Of a stretch of 64,000 nt of DNA, positions 44,134-53,714 are shown in pieces (position 1 is the stretch's first letter; each line of letters starts with the position of its first letter). The DNA is from Oscillospiraceae bacterium (GTDB taxonomy: Bacteria > Bacillota > Clostridia > Oscillospirales > Oscillospiraceae). The stretch spans positions 1 to 64,000 of the forward strand of contig CADAUZ010000012.1 in the NCBI GenBank assembly GCA_902791215.1. Direction: 5' to 3'. Under the pieces are notes generated by a model. The model ran no database searches and had not been told where the DNA came from. It saw only the letters and a list, made by a program, of their open reading frames with translations. The position numbers and the translations under genes are program-made.

Positions 44134-45918
44134 ATGACACAGTCCCGTACCCATACCTGCAACGAGCTGCGCATTGAGCACGTCGGCCAGAAGGTCAAGA
44201 TCGTCGGCTGGATGGAAAACGTGCGCGAGGTCGGCAATAACTTCGCCTTCGTCGTCGTGCGCGACTTCTACGGCACCACCCAGGTCGTCATCGAAAACGA
44301 AGAGATGATGCGCGCCGTGAAGTCCATCAACAAGGAATCCACCATCTCCGTCGAGGGCACCGTGCGTGAGCGCGACAGCAAAAACCCCAAGCTCCCCACC
44401 GGCGACATCGAGGTCGTGCCCGAGAAGATCGAGGTCCTCGGCCGCTGCCGCTACAACGAGCTGCCCTTTGAAATCAACCGCAGCCGCGAGGCCGACGAGA
44501 CGCAGCGCCTCAAGTACCGCTACCTCGACCTCCGCAACCCCGCCGTCAAGAAGAACATCATCCTCCGCTGCAACGTCGTGGCAGCTCTGCGCCAGGCCAT
44601 GACCGAGCACGGCTTTCTGGAGATCACCACCCCCATCCTCACGGCATCCAGCCCCGAGGGCGCGCGCGACTACCTGGTGCCCGCGAGAAAGCACCCCGGC
44701 AAGTTCTACGCTCTGCCCCAGGCCCCGCAGCAGTTCAAGCAGCTTTTGATGACCTCCGGCTTTGACCGCTACTTCCAGATCGCCCCCTGCTTTAGGGACG
44801 AGGACGCCCGCGGCGACCGCTCCCCCGGCGAGTTCTACCAGCTCGATATGGAGATGGCCTTCGCCACCCAGGACGACGTGTTCGCCGTGCTCGAGGACGT
44901 GCTGCCCCCGATCTTTGCCAAATTCGGCACCTATGACATCGCCTCCTCCGCGCCCTTCAGGCGCATTCCGTACCTGGAGGCCATGGAGACCTACGGCTCC
45001 GACAAGCCCGACCTGCGCATTGATCTTGTGCTGCAGGATATGACCAAGCTCGTCGAAGGCTCCGAGTTCGGACCCTTCGCCGCGGGCAACACCGTCAAGG
45101 CGATCGTTGTCCATGACTGCGACCTCACCCGCAAGCAGATCGACAAGCTCTGCGCCGACGTCGAGGTCCAGGCGGGCGCCAAGCCCTTCTGGTTCAAGGT
45201 GGACGAAAAGGGAGAGCTCGCAGGCGGCGTGGCCAAGTTCCTGGCCGACAGGAAGGACGCCGTCGGCGAGGCCCTCGGCCTCAAGCCCGGCACGCTCGTC
45301 GGCGTCGCTGCCGGCAAGCACGACCTGGCCCTCAAGGTGGCCGGCGTCATGCGCAAGATGCTGGGCGCCGCGGTGCCCGGCCACATGGACAAGGAGCGCT
45401 ACGAGTTCTGCTGGATCGTGGACTTCCCCATGTACGAGATCGGCGAGGAGTCCGGCGAGCTGGAGTTCTGCCACAACCCGTTCTCCATGCCCGCGGGCGG
45501 TCTCGATATCCTGCTCAAGGCCGAGCGCGGCGAGGTCGACCCCCTCACCATCACCGCCGACCAGTATGACCTCGTCTGCAACGGCGTGGAGCTGAGCTCC
45601 GGCGCCGTGCGTAACCACGACCCCGAGATCATGATCAAGGCCTTTGAAATGGTGCGTCTCGGCGAGGAGGACGTGAAGAAAAAGTTCCCCGCCATGTACA
45701 ACGCCTTCTGCTACGGCGCTCCCCCGCACGCGGGCATCGCCCCGGGCGTGGACCGCATGGTCATGCTGCTCGCGGGCGAGGACTCCATCCGCGAGGTCAT
45801 CCCCTTCCCGATGAACAAGAACGCCCAGGATATCCTCATGGGCGCCCCCAGCGAGGTCACCCAGAAGCAGCTCGACGAGCTGCATATCGCAGTTGTCGGC
45901 GAAGTCGAAGCAGAATAA
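44134..45918 (+). CDS. aspS: Aspartyl-tRNA synthetase
   Basis: A 594-residue bacterial-type AspRS. OB-fold anticodon domain (GQKVKIVGWMENVREVGNNFAFVVVRD), motif 2 region FRDEDARGDRSPGEFYQLDMEM, an inserted GAD domain in the middle (about residues 300-420), and motif 3 GIAPGVDRMVMLLAGEDSIREVIPFP. It charges tRNA-Asp. Separate asnS in the window suggests direct tRNA-Asn charging. The start at 44134 has AAAAGGA; the upstream frame is the REP pair. Ends at a terminator. Confidence 0.97.
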   Translation: MTQSRTHTCNELRIEHVGQKVKIVGWMENVREVGNNFAFVVVRDFYGTTQVVIENEEMMRAVKSINKESTISVEGTVRERDSKNPKLPTGDIEVVPEKIEVLGRCRYNELPFEINRSREADETQRLKYRYLDLRNPAVKKNIILRCNVVAALRQAMTEHGFLEITTPILTASSPEGARDYLVPARKHPGKFYALPQAPQQFKQLLMTSGFDRYFQIAPCFRDEDARGDRSPGEFYQLDMEMAFATQDDVFAVLEDVLPPIFAKFGTYDIASSAPFRRIPYLEAMETYGSDKPDLRIDLVLQDMTKLVEGSEFGPFAAGNTVKAIVVHDCDLTRKQIDKLCADVEVQAGAKPFWFKVDEKGELAGGVAKFLADRKDAVGEALGLKPGTLVGVAAGKHDLALKVAGVMRKMLGAAVPGHMDKERYEFCWIVDFPMYEIGEESGELEFCHNPFSMPAGGLDILLKAERGEVDPLTITADQYDLVCNGVELSSGAVRNHDPEIMIKAFEMVRLGEEDVKKKFPAMYNAFCYGAPPHAGIAPGVDRMVMLLAGEDSIREVIPFPMNKNAQDILMGAPSEVTQKQLDELHIAVVGEVEAE

Positions 45919-45934
45919 TTCATAACAAACCATA

Positions 45935-45965
45935 AAACCCGGAGACCCCGCGTCTCCGGTTTTTT
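45935..45965 (+). terminator. aspS terminator
   Basis: Stem CCGGAGAC/GTCTCCGG followed by TTTTTT. Confidence 0.9.
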
Positions 45966-45973
45966 CAATCTTT

Positions 45974-46088
45974 CTTGCCTCTCCCTCTGGGAGAGGTGCC
46001 CCAGTTCGCAAACTGGGGCGGAGAGGGCCCTCTCAGTCACGACGCTCCCGTGAGATCGCGCCGTGCCAGCTCCCCCAGAGGGGGAGCC
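45974..46088 (+). repeat. Family B element before comM
   Basis: Begins CTTGCCTCTCCCTCTGGGAGAG, has GCCCCAGTTCGCAAACTGGGGC, then a diverged core (CAGTCACGACGCTCCCG...), and ends GCTCCCCCAGAGGGGGAGCC. Subtype shared with the stretch at 18838-19199. Confidence 0.75.
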
Positions 46089-46114
46089 AAGAATATGGAT
46101 TTGGAGGAACGCCC

Positions 46115-47626
46115 ATGTTTTCATCCATCAAAAGTCTCGGGGTCAGCGGCATCGGGGGCTACCTCGTGTCCGTGGAGGTGTATATCTCCAACGGCCTGCC
46201 GCACTTTGACATGGTGGGCCTGCCGGACGCCGCCGTCAAGGAGGCCCGGGAGCGCGTGCACGCGGCGGTGAAAAACAGCGGCTTTCGCTTCCCGGTGTCG
46301 CGCCTGACCGTCAATCTTGCCCCGGCGGATAAAAAGAAAACCGGCACGGTCTATGATCTGCCCATTCTTGTGGGCATCCTCGCCGCCGCCGGGGACCTTC
46401 CCAGGCCCGCGCCCGACACCGCCTTCATCGGCGAGCTCGGCCTTTCCGGGGAGCTGCGCCCGGTGCAGGGCACGCTGCCCATGGCTCTTGCCGCCGAGCG
46501 CGAGGGGATCAAGCGGCTGTTCGTCCCCGCCGAGAACGCCGCCGAAGCCGCCTTCGCCGATGGCCTCACGGTCTACGGCGTGGAGAGCGTACAAGAGCTG
46601 GTGCGCCACTTACGCGGCGAGAAGGAAATCTCTCCCGCGCCTGTCCCGTCTCTTGTGCCCGACAGCGCGGAGCTTCTGGACTTTTCGGACGTGAAGGGCC
46701 AGGAGAACGTCAAGCGCGCCTTTGAGATCGCCGCGGCGGGCGGACACAACATACTGATCGTCGGCCCTCCCGGCGCGGGGAAGTCCATGCTTGCCAAGCG
46801 CCTGCCAGGCATCCTGCCGGACATGAGCCGGGAGGAGATCATCGAGGCCACCGAGATCTGGTCGGTGGCAGGCCTGACCGGCAAGGACCACCCCCTGGTC
46901 ACGTCCCGACCCTTCCGCTCACCGCACCATACCGTTTCGTCGGCGGGGCTTGCGGGCGGCGGCGCGATCCCGCGGCCCGGCGAGATCAGCCTTGCCCACA
47001 ACGGGGTCCTCTTCCTTGACGAATTGCCCGAGTTTCGCGCCGATGCCCTTGAGGTCCTGCGCCAGCCGCTCGAGGACGGGATCGTCACAGTCTCGCGCGT
47101 GGCGGGCTCCGTGAGCTTTCCGAGCCGCTTCATGCTGGTGTGCGCCATGAACCCCTGCAAATGCGGCTGGTACGGGCATCCGTCCGGGCGCTGCAAGTGC
47201 TCGGAGGCGGAAGTGCACCGCTATCATTCCCGCATCTCCGGCCCGCTGCTGGACCGCATCGACCTCATCGTCGAGGTCCCGGCCCTGGATTACGAAGAGC
47301 TCAAGCGCCGCGCCCCGGCGGAGAGCTCTGCCGCCGTCCGCGAGCGGGTCAACGCCGCCAGGGAAAAGCAGCGCGCGCGCTTTTCTGACCGCGCCATGTC
47401 GAACGCCCGCATGCAGGCCAAGGAGCTGCGCGCCTTCTGCGCCCCCGACGCCGAGGGCGAGGCCCTCATGAAGGCGGCCTTCGACACCATGCACCTCACT
47501 GCCCGCAGCTATGACCGCATCCTCAGGGTGGCCCGCACGATTGCGGATCTCGAGGGCGCGGACACCATCCGCGCCGACCACCTCGCCGAGGCGATACAGT
47601 ACCGGACGTACGAGCTGAGAGCGTAA
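46115..47626 (+). CDS. comM: Magnesium chelatase-like AAA+ ATPase ComM/YifB
   Basis: A 503-residue protein of the YifB/ComM family, which in other bacteria acts as a DNA helicase in branch migration during natural transformation. Domain order: N-terminal Lon-like ChlI domain (MFSSIKSLGVSGIGGYLVSVEVYISNGLPHFDMVGLPD), AAA+ core with GPPGAGKSMLAKRL and NGVLFLDELPEF, and a C-terminal helical domain. A CNPCKCGWYG-like stretch (AMNPCKCGWYGHPSGRCKCS) provides the cysteine motif typical of the family. GGAGG precedes 46115. Confidence 0.94.
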   Translation: MFSSIKSLGVSGIGGYLVSVEVYISNGLPHFDMVGLPDAAVKEARERVHAAVKNSGFRFPVSRLTVNLAPADKKKTGTVYDLPILVGILAAAGDLPRPAPDTAFIGELGLSGELRPVQGTLPMALAAEREGIKRLFVPAENAAEAAFADGLTVYGVESVQELVRHLRGEKEISPAPVPSLVPDSAELLDFSDVKGQENVKRAFEIAAAGGHNILIVGPPGAGKSMLAKRLPGILPDMSREEIIEATEIWSVAGLTGKDHPLVTSRPFRSPHHTVSSAGLAGGGAIPRPGEISLAHNGVLFLDELPEFRADALEVLRQPLEDGIVTVSRVAGSVSFPSRFMLVCAMNPCKCGWYGHPSGRCKCSEAEVHRYHSRISGPLLDRIDLIVEVPALDYEELKRRAPAESSAAVRERVNAAREKQRARFSDRAMSNARMQAKELRAFCAPDAEGEALMKAAFDTMHLTARSYDRILRVARTIADLEGADTIRADHLAEAIQYRTYELRA

Positions 47627-47628
47627 AA

Positions 47629-47788
47629 AAAGTGGAAAATGAAAAGTGTAAAGTGAAAAGAAGGAACGGCTGCACCGTAAGCTACAAAGAGCTCCGCCCC
47701 AAATTTTCACCGGATACTGTACTTTCAAATCCGTCTCCGGAGGGGACACATCATCTTCACTTTCCACTTTTAACTTATAACTTTTTAC
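47629..47788. repeat. Family S repeat after comM
   Basis: Left arm AAGTGGAAAATGAAAAGTG, right arm CTTCACTTTCCACTTTTAAC; the centre has TCCGTCTCCGGAGGGGACA, a variant of the core. It ends before the ribosome binding site of the HAD gene. Confidence 0.7.
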
Positions 47789-47800
47789 AAGGAGTTTCCC

Positions 47801-48622
47801 ATGTCTCTCAAAATCCTCGCCTTTGATCTGGACTATACCCTGTTAAACGACAAGAAGATCATCCCGCCGGAGAACTTCGAGGCGCTTGAATATGCCGCCG
47901 CGAAGGGTGTGTACATCGTGCCCGCCACAGGGCGCGTCTATCAGGGCATCCCGGAGGAGCTGCGCTCCCTTCCCTTCATGCGCTGGTATCTCACCGCAAA
48001 CGGCGCGTATATCTATGACGCCGTCGCCGACCGCTCCGCCGCCCGGGCCGAGATCCCGCTGGCGCAGGCCCTGGACTTCTTTACATACTGCGACGGCCTT
48101 GACTGCCTCTACGACTGCTATCAGGACAACTGGGGCTATATGGCGGCGGACATGCTCAAGATCGCCCCGGACATCATTCCCGATGCCGCCGTGAAAAAGA
48201 TGATCCAGACCCTGCGCACTCCGGTGCCGGAGCTGAAGGAATACCTGCGCCAAAAGGGGGCCGACGTGCAGAAGCTCCAGCTCTATTTCACCGACATGGC
48301 TCTGCGCGCAGAGCTCCTGAACGAGCTGCCGCGGCGCTTTCCGAAGCTTGCGTTCTCCTCCTCCATGCCCTTCAATATCGAGGTCAACGCCCCCGAGGCC
48401 ACCAAGGGCTGCGCCCTTTTGACGCTGTGTGGGCTGCTCGGGATAGACCCGAAGGACAGCATGGCCCTCGGCGACGGGACCAACGACCTCGACATGATCC
48501 GCAAGGCGGGCATCGGCGTGGCCATGGCAAACGGCGCGCCGTCGGTGCGCGCGGCGGCGGATTACGTGACCGAGAGCTGCAACGACGGCGGCTTTGCAAA
48601 CGCTGTGAAAAAGTTCTGCTGA
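47801..48622 (+). CDS. HAD-superfamily hydrolase, Cof type
   Basis: A 273-residue Cof-like HAD phosphatase. Motif I is FDLDYTLLND, motif II includes VPATGR, and motif IV is ALGDGTNDLDMIRKAG; the capping domain is of the C2 type. Members dephosphorylate sugar phosphates, FMN or PLP; the substrate is not evident. CAAGGAG precedes 47801. Confidence 0.9.
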   Translation: MSLKILAFDLDYTLLNDKKIIPPENFEALEYAAAKGVYIVPATGRVYQGIPEELRSLPFMRWYLTANGAYIYDAVADRSAARAEIPLAQALDFFTYCDGLDCLYDCYQDNWGYMAADMLKIAPDIIPDAAVKKMIQTLRTPVPELKEYLRQKGADVQKLQLYFTDMALRAELLNELPRRFPKLAFSSSMPFNIEVNAPEATKGCALLTLCGLLGIDPKDSMALGDGTNDLDMIRKAGIGVAMANGAPSVRAAADYVTESCNDGGFANAVKKFC

Positions 48623-48633
48623 AAAACGGATAT

Positions 48634-48667
48634 AAAAAATGTACGGCATTTTTGCCGTACATTTTTT
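48634..48667. terminator. Bidirectional terminator between the HAD gene and the ABC operon
   Basis: AAAAAATGTACGGCA/TGCCGTACATTTTTT, symmetrical, between convergent genes. Confidence 0.92.
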
Positions 48668-48677
48668 ATGCAATCGT

Positions 48678-49670
48678 TTACCGTTCCTCGCGGAAATAGG
48701 CCAGGCCCAGGGAGGCGGGGGGCTGGTTCTCGCGCTTGTTGCGCATGGAGGAGAGCACCAGCACGATGATGGTCACCACATAGGGTGCCATCTTGTAGAG
48801 CTCCTTGACCGCGAGGTTCATGCCCGACGGGATGTACATGTGCAGGATGTAGAGCCCGCCGAAGAGGAAGGAGGCGAGCACGCCCACGTTCGGCCGCCAG
48901 ATCGTGAAAATGACCAGCGCGATGGCAAGCCAGCCGCGGTCGCCGAAGGCGTCGTTGGTCCAGACGCCGCAGGCGTAGTCCATCACGTAGTACAGGCCGC
49001 CGAGGCCCGCAATCATCGCGCCGATGCAGGTGGCCGCGTACTTGTAGCGGGAGACGTTGATACCGGCGGCATCGGCGGTGTTGGGGCTTTCGCCCACCGC
49101 GCGCAGGTGCAGGCCCGTGCGGGTGTGGTTCAGCACATAGGCCGCCGCCAGCGCGATCGCCACCGCCGTGTAGGCGAGAAAGCCGTAGTTGAGAAAGAGC
49201 TTTCCGAAGACCCCGGCCTTCGACGCGAAGGGCAGTGTGCGGCGGAAGACGTTGGAGGTGTTGGTCATGATGATGGACGGCAGGCTGCTCCCCGAGAGCT
49301 TTATCAAGGAGCCGCCGAAGAAGTTGCCGAAGCCCACGCCGAAGGTGGTGAGGGCAAGGCCGGTGACGTTCTGGTTTGCGCGGAGGGTGACGGTGAGGAA
49401 GCAGTACAGCAGGCCCATCAGCAGGCTCCCCAGCAGGCAGCAGCCCAGAGGGATCAGGATGGTCAGGGCGGTGTTCATGTCCTGGGCGGTCTTGCCCGCC
49501 TCATAGTAGAACGAGCCGATCACGCCGCAGATGCCGCCGACGTACATGATGCCGGGGATGCCGAGGTTTAAGTTGCCGGACTTCTCGGTGAGGGTCTCGC
49601 CGGTGCTGCCGAGCAGCAGCGGGATGCCCTGCACGACGGCACGGGGGATAAAGGATACGATATCGAACAT
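48678..49670 (-). CDS. ABC transporter permease, nucleoside (BMP-associated) type
   Basis: A 330-residue inner-membrane permease of the BPD_transp_2 branch (NupQ/YufQ-like). Eight or more hydrophobic helices; landmarks are QGIPLLLGSTGETLTEKSGNLNLGIPGIMYVGG, SPNTADAAGINVSRYKY and GDRGWLAIALVIF. It forms a heterodimer with the permease encoded just upstream. It is the last gene of a four-gene operon under a purine riboswitch. The gap to the preceding gene is 3 bases. Confidence 0.92.
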   Translation of the reverse strand: MFDIVSFIPRAVVQGIPLLLGSTGETLTEKSGNLNLGIPGIMYVGGICGVIGSFYYEAGKTAQDMNTALTILIPLGCCLLGSLLMGLLYCFLTVTLRANQNVTGLALTTFGVGFGNFFGGSLIKLSGSSLPSIIMTNTSNVFRRTLPFASKAGVFGKLFLNYGFLAYTAVAIALAAAYVLNHTRTGLHLRAVGESPNTADAAGINVSRYKYAATCIGAMIAGLGGLYYVMDYACGVWTNDAFGDRGWLAIALVIFTIWRPNVGVLASFLFGGLYILHMYIPSGMNLAVKELYKMAPYVVTIIVLVLSSMRNKRENQPPASLGLAYFREER

Positions 49671-49673
49671 GGC

Positions 49674-50774
49674 TTAACCCTCCTTTCCCGCGCCGCGGGT
49701 GAGCTTGATTTCGTAGTTGATGAAAAACTCGCTGCCGATGATGCAGAAGAGGATGATGCCGGTGAGGATGTCGCCGAAGCTGCGGTTGAGGCCGAACTTG
49801 GTGGCAATCTCGCCTGCGCCGCGGCCGAGGAAGACCAGCAGGAAGCTGGTGAGGATCATCCAGACGGGGTTGAATTTGGCAAGCCAGGACACCATGACCG
49901 CCGTGAAGCCGCGCCCGTCGACAATGGTGGTGGTGAGGGTGTGGTTCGTGCTGCCGACGAGGAGCAATCCCGCAAGGCCGCAGATCGCGCCGGAGAGAAG
50001 CATCGTGCGGATGATGACCTTCTCGACCTTGATGCCGACGTAGCGCGCGGTGCGCTCGGATTCGCCCACGACGGCGATCTCATAGCCGTGCTTGGAGTAG
50101 TTGAGGTAGATGTACACCAGCACGCACACCACCGCGACCACCACCACGTTCAGCAGGTACTTCTGGCTCGGGAACTGGGGCAGCCAGCCGATCTGGGTCT
50201 TGGGGTTGATGATGCCGATGGTTCCGGAGCCCTTGGGGCTTTCCCACACGACGCAGTAGTAGGCCACAAGCTGGGTGGCGACATAGTTCATCATGAGGGT
50301 GAAGAGCGTCTCGTTGGTGTTGAAACGCGCCTTGAAGAAGGCGGGGATGCCGGCCCAGATCGCGCCTGCCAGCAGGCTCGTCACGATCATGCAGAGGATG
50401 ACGGCCCAGTTGGGGAGCTTGTCCGCCAGGGTGATCATGCAGGCCGCGGAGGCGAGGCCGCCGATGAGCGCCTGGCCCTCGGCACCCAGGTTCCAGCAGC
50501 GCATACGGAAGGCGGGCGTCACCGCCAGCGACACGCACAGCAGCATCGCGATATTCTGCAGCAGCACCCAGAACTTTCTCGTGGTGCCGAAGGAGCCCTT
50601 CCAGATGGCTCCGTAGACGGCGAAGGGGTCCTCGCCGGTGACAAGGCTTGTGATGATGCCGCTGAGCACCAGGGCCAGCAGCAGCGCCGCGCCCCGTATG
50701 GCCCAGGTCTTGTACCAGGGCAGCGCCGCCCGTCTGGAGACGTGGAACAGCGGTGTTTTGGTTTTGTTATTCAT
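49674..50774 (-). CDS. ABC transporter permease, nucleoside (BMP-associated) type
   Basis: A 366-residue permease (NupP/YufP-like). Landmarks are FRMRCWNLGAEGQALIGGLAS, FNTNETLFTLMMNYVATQLVAYYCV, GESERTARYVGIKVEK and GLAGLLLVGSTNHTLTTTIVDGRGFTAVMVSWLAKFNP, which is the family core. It overlaps the ATPase gene by 8 bases and precedes the second permease by 3 bases, so the module is tightly coupled. Confidence 0.92.
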   Translation of the reverse strand: MNNKTKTPLFHVSRRAALPWYKTWAIRGAALLLALVLSGIITSLVTGEDPFAVYGAIWKGSFGTTRKFWVLLQNIAMLLCVSLAVTPAFRMRCWNLGAEGQALIGGLASAACMITLADKLPNWAVILCMIVTSLLAGAIWAGIPAFFKARFNTNETLFTLMMNYVATQLVAYYCVVWESPKGSGTIGIINPKTQIGWLPQFPSQKYLLNVVVVAVVCVLVYIYLNYSKHGYEIAVVGESERTARYVGIKVEKVIIRTMLLSGAICGLAGLLLVGSTNHTLTTTIVDGRGFTAVMVSWLAKFNPVWMILTSFLLVFLGRGAGEIATKFGLNRSFGDILTGIILFCIIGSEFFINYEIKLTRGAGKEG

Positions 50775-52296
50775 CGGCTTCTCCTCCGAGCTTCGTCATC
50801 ATCATGCCGACCTCGCGCTTCTTCGCGCCGCGGCCCGGCACGATACCGGAGACCTTGCCGCCGCACAGAACGAGGATGCGGTCACAAAGCTCCAGCAGCA
50901 CGTCCAGGTCCTCGCCCACGTAGATGACGGCGACGCCGCGCATCTTCTGGCTGTTGATGGTGTCGTAGATGAGGTATGAGGAATTGATGTCCAGGCCGCG
51001 CACGGCGTAGGCGGTAAGCAGCACAGAGGGGGCGTTGGCGATTTCGCGGCCCACCAGCACCTTCTGCACGTTGCCGCCGGAGAGCCTTCTGACCGGCGTC
51101 TCGACGCTGGGGGTGGAGATCTCCAGAAAGTCCACCATCTGGTGGGCCAGCTTGTAGGGCGCCTTGCGGTTGGTAAAGATGCCGCGGCCCTTGCGGTAGG
51201 AGCGGAGCATCATGTTGTTGCCGAGATCCATGTTCGCGACCAGACCCATGCCCAGACGGTCCTCCGGCACGAAGGACAGGGCCACGCCCATCTCCTGGAT
51301 GGCGAAGGGGTCCTTGCCGATGAGCTGCTCACGCTTGCCGCTGTCGTCGACATATTCGATGCTGCCGGATTCCACCGGCTGCAAACCGGCGATGGCCTCC
51401 AGCAGTTCCTTCTGCCCGCTGCCGGAGATGCCCGCGATGCCGAGGATCTCGCCGGAGTTTGCGGTGAAGCTCACGTGGTCAAGCTTGACGGTCCCCTCAA
51501 TGTCACGCACGGTGAGGTCCCGGACCTCGATGCGGGGATGGGGGTCTACGGGCTCGGGCCGGTCGATGTTCAGCGTGACCGGGTGGCCCACCATCATGTT
51601 GGTCATCTCCTGGGCGTTGGTGGACTTTGTCGGCATGTCGCCGATGAACTGCCCGTGACGGAGGATAGCGACGCGGTCGGACAGGGACTCCACCTCGTGC
51701 ATCTTGTGGGTGATGATGACGATGGCCTTGCCGTCGTCGCGCATGTTGCGCAGCACGGCGAAGAGCTTGTCGGTCTCCTGCGGGGTCAGCACCGCCGTGG
51801 GCTCGTCGAGGATGAGGATATCCGCCCCGCGGTAGAGGACCTTCACGATCTCCACGGTCTGCTTCTGGCTCACCGACATGTCGTAGATCTTCTGGTCGGG
51901 GTCCACCTCGAAGCCGTAGGTGTCGCAGATCTCCTTGATCTTTCTGGACGCGGCCTTGAGATCCAGCTTTCCCGGCAGGCCGAGCACGATGTTCTCCGCC
52001 GCCGTCAGCACGTCCACGAGTTTAAAGTGCTGGTGGATCATGCCGATGCCGAGGGCGAAGGCGTCCTTGGGCGAGCGGATGACGACGGGCTTGCCGTCGA
52101 TGGCGATCTCGCCCTCATCGGGGAAGTAGATGCCGGAGAGCATGTTCATAAGCGTTGTCTTGCCGGAGCCGTTCTCGCCCAGCAGGGCCAGAATCTCGCC
52201 CCGGTAGATATTGAGCCAGACCTTGTCGTTGGCAAGCGTCGGCCCGAAGCGCTTGGTGATATTGCGCATGGTAACAGCGGCGATCTTGTTGTCCAT
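50767..52296 (-). CDS. ABC transporter ATPase with two nucleotide-binding domains, nucleoside type
   Basis: A 509-residue double-ATPase (NupO/YufO-like). Domain 1: Walker A GENGSGKTTLMNML, signature SVSQKQTVEIVKVL, Walker B ILILDEPTAVL. Domain 2: GISGSGQKELLEAIAG in place of Walker A, signature LSGGNVQKVLVGREI, and TAYAVRGLDINS. The degenerate second site is normal in this family. It energises uptake through the two permeases. The start at 52296 has AAGGAG; upstream in-frame sequence lies in the intergenic region. Confidence 0.94.
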   Translation of the reverse strand: MDNKIAAVTMRNITKRFGPTLANDKVWLNIYRGEILALLGENGSGKTTLMNMLSGIYFPDEGEIAIDGKPVVIRSPKDAFALGIGMIHQHFKLVDVLTAAENIVLGLPGKLDLKAASRKIKEICDTYGFEVDPDQKIYDMSVSQKQTVEIVKVLYRGADILILDEPTAVLTPQETDKLFAVLRNMRDDGKAIVIITHKMHEVESLSDRVAILRHGQFIGDMPTKSTNAQEMTNMMVGHPVTLNIDRPEPVDPHPRIEVRDLTVRDIEGTVKLDHVSFTANSGEILGIAGISGSGQKELLEAIAGLQPVESGSIEYVDDSGKREQLIGKDPFAIQEMGVALSFVPEDRLGMGLVANMDLGNNMMLRSYRKGRGIFTNRKAPYKLAHQMVDFLEISTPSVETPVRRLSGGNVQKVLVGREIANAPSVLLTAYAVRGLDINSSYLIYDTINSQKMRGVAVIYVGEDLDVLLELCDRILVLCGGKVSGIVPGRGAKKREVGMMMTKLGGEADE

Positions 52297-52419
52297 AGTG
52301 TACTCCTTAAATAACAAAACGCCCTGCCTTGGCCGTGGTTTGCGGCCCCGGAGGGCGGGGTGTTCGCTGTGCGCGGCATAGGGCAACGCGGTGTATGCGC
52401 TGCGCTGCCCTTTACGGCG

Positions 52420-52465
52420 CGGTGAAAAGAAGTGTTGAGAACTCCCGACCGAGGCCGGGAGTTCC
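52420..52465 (-). terminator. Attenuator-like hairpin between binding protein and ATPase
   Basis: Minus-strand stem AACTCCCGGCC/GGTCGGGAGTT followed by a pyrimidine-rich tail. It probably lowers transcription of the ABC genes relative to the binding protein. Confidence 0.6.
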
Positions 52466-52487
52466 CATATGAGAGGATAGGATGTAC

Positions 52488-53672
52488 TTACGCGTCGATG
52501 TTGGTGATGCCGTCGATGTCGATGTCAAAGTACGGCGCGGAGCGGTACTCGGACTCGTGGAAGTAGCCGTCGGCAATGACGTTGGTCTCAGGGACGAAGT
52601 CGCCCATGTCGTCGACGTCGGCCAGGTACTCGGTGAGGGTCTGACCGCCGACGGTCCAGGTGGCGGTATCGAAGACCTTGAGCTCGCCGGAGGCAAGCTT
52701 GGCCTCGACTTCTTCAAGCTTCTCGGCGGTGCCGGCAGCGGCGGCGTTCTCGTTGATCTCGGTCATCTTGACGGAGCCGGTGGCCAGGGTGCCGGTCCAG
52801 TCGGCTTCAATGGCCTCGCCGTTGGCGGTGCAGGTCATGGCGTGCTCCATGTAGGGAGCCCAGTCGATGCGGGAGGCGACGATGAAGGTGCCGGGGCAGG
52901 CATCGGCGGCGGAGCCGTTATAGAACACGAAGGGGACATTGTTGGCCTCGCACTCGGTGGGAGCGCCCATGGAGTCGGCATGCTCGGAGATCAGGACGCA
53001 GCCGTTGTTGATGAGCTTGGTGGCGCCTTCCTTCTCAAGGGTGGGGTCGTACCAGGAGTTGGTGAAGGTGACCTCCATGGTGGCGGAGGGGCAGATGTAG
53101 CGGACGCCGAGGAAGAAGGAGGTGTAGCCGGACTTCACTTCGGCATAGGGGAAAGCGCCGACATAGCCGACCTTGGCCTGCTCGGGGGTGATGGCGCCGG
53201 CTTCGATCATCTCGTTGAGCTTCAGGCCCGCGGCGACACCGCCGAGGAAGCGGCCTTCGTAGATGGAGGCGAAGCCGTTGTGGTAGTTGTCAAGACCCGC
53301 GGTGTGGGCCTGGGTGCCGGTGGCGTGGCAGAACTGGACCTCGGGGTAGTCCTTCGCGACCTGGAGCAGGAAGGGCTCGTGGCCGAAGGAGTCGGCAAAG
53401 ATGAAGTTGCAGCCTTCGTCGATGAGCTCCTCGGCGGCGTCAGCGCATTCCTGACCCTCGGGGATGCCGGTCTTGAACAGGTACTCGACGCCCAGCTTCT
53501 CGCAGGCTTCCTTGGCCGCGTTGATGAAGTTGAGGTCATAGGTGGAGTTCTCGTCGTGCAGGAAGATGAAGCCGGCCTTGACGGTCGTCTCGGCAGAGGC
53601 AGCAGGGGCGGAGACAGCGGCGAGAGCAAAGATCATGGTCAGAGCGAGGAGCAGAGAAAAGATCTTTTTCAT
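52488..53672 (-). CDS. BMP-family nucleoside-binding protein
   Basis: A 394-residue extracellular solute-binding protein of the BMP/PnrA type, expected to bind purine nucleosides. Signal peptide MKKIFSLLLALTMIFALAAVSAPAASAE, then a Bmp domain (FADSFGHEPFLLQVAKDYPEVQFCHATG, GRFLGGVAAGLKL, KVGYVGAFPYAEVKSG). The length and the late segments are longer than the typical 340 residues. No lipobox cysteine is present in the signal region, so it is predicted to be released by signal peptidase I, which is unusual for Gram-positive binding proteins. It is the first gene of the operon, with a guanine riboswitch leader. Confidence 0.92.
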   Translation of the reverse strand: MKKIFSLLLALTMIFALAAVSAPAASAETTVKAGFIFLHDENSTYDLNFINAAKEACEKLGVEYLFKTGIPEGQECADAAEELIDEGCNFIFADSFGHEPFLLQVAKDYPEVQFCHATGTQAHTAGLDNYHNGFASIYEGRFLGGVAAGLKLNEMIEAGAITPEQAKVGYVGAFPYAEVKSGYTSFFLGVRYICPSATMEVTFTNSWYDPTLEKEGATKLINNGCVLISEHADSMGAPTECEANNVPFVFYNGSAADACPGTFIVASRIDWAPYMEHAMTCTANGEAIEADWTGTLATGSVKMTEINENAAAAGTAEKLEEVEAKLASGELKVFDTATWTVGGQTLTEYLADVDDMGDFVPETNVIADGYFHESEYRSAPYFDIDIDGITNIDA

Positions 53673-53714
53673 GTTTGTTCTCCTTTAAAATAAAATGATT
53701 TGGGGTGCGGCGCC

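Noticed and set aside
43942-46011. Open frame of 689 codons on the minus strand opposite aspS
   Set aside because: It mirrors a strongly conserved gene in a GC-rich genome and has no ribosome binding site or family resemblance.
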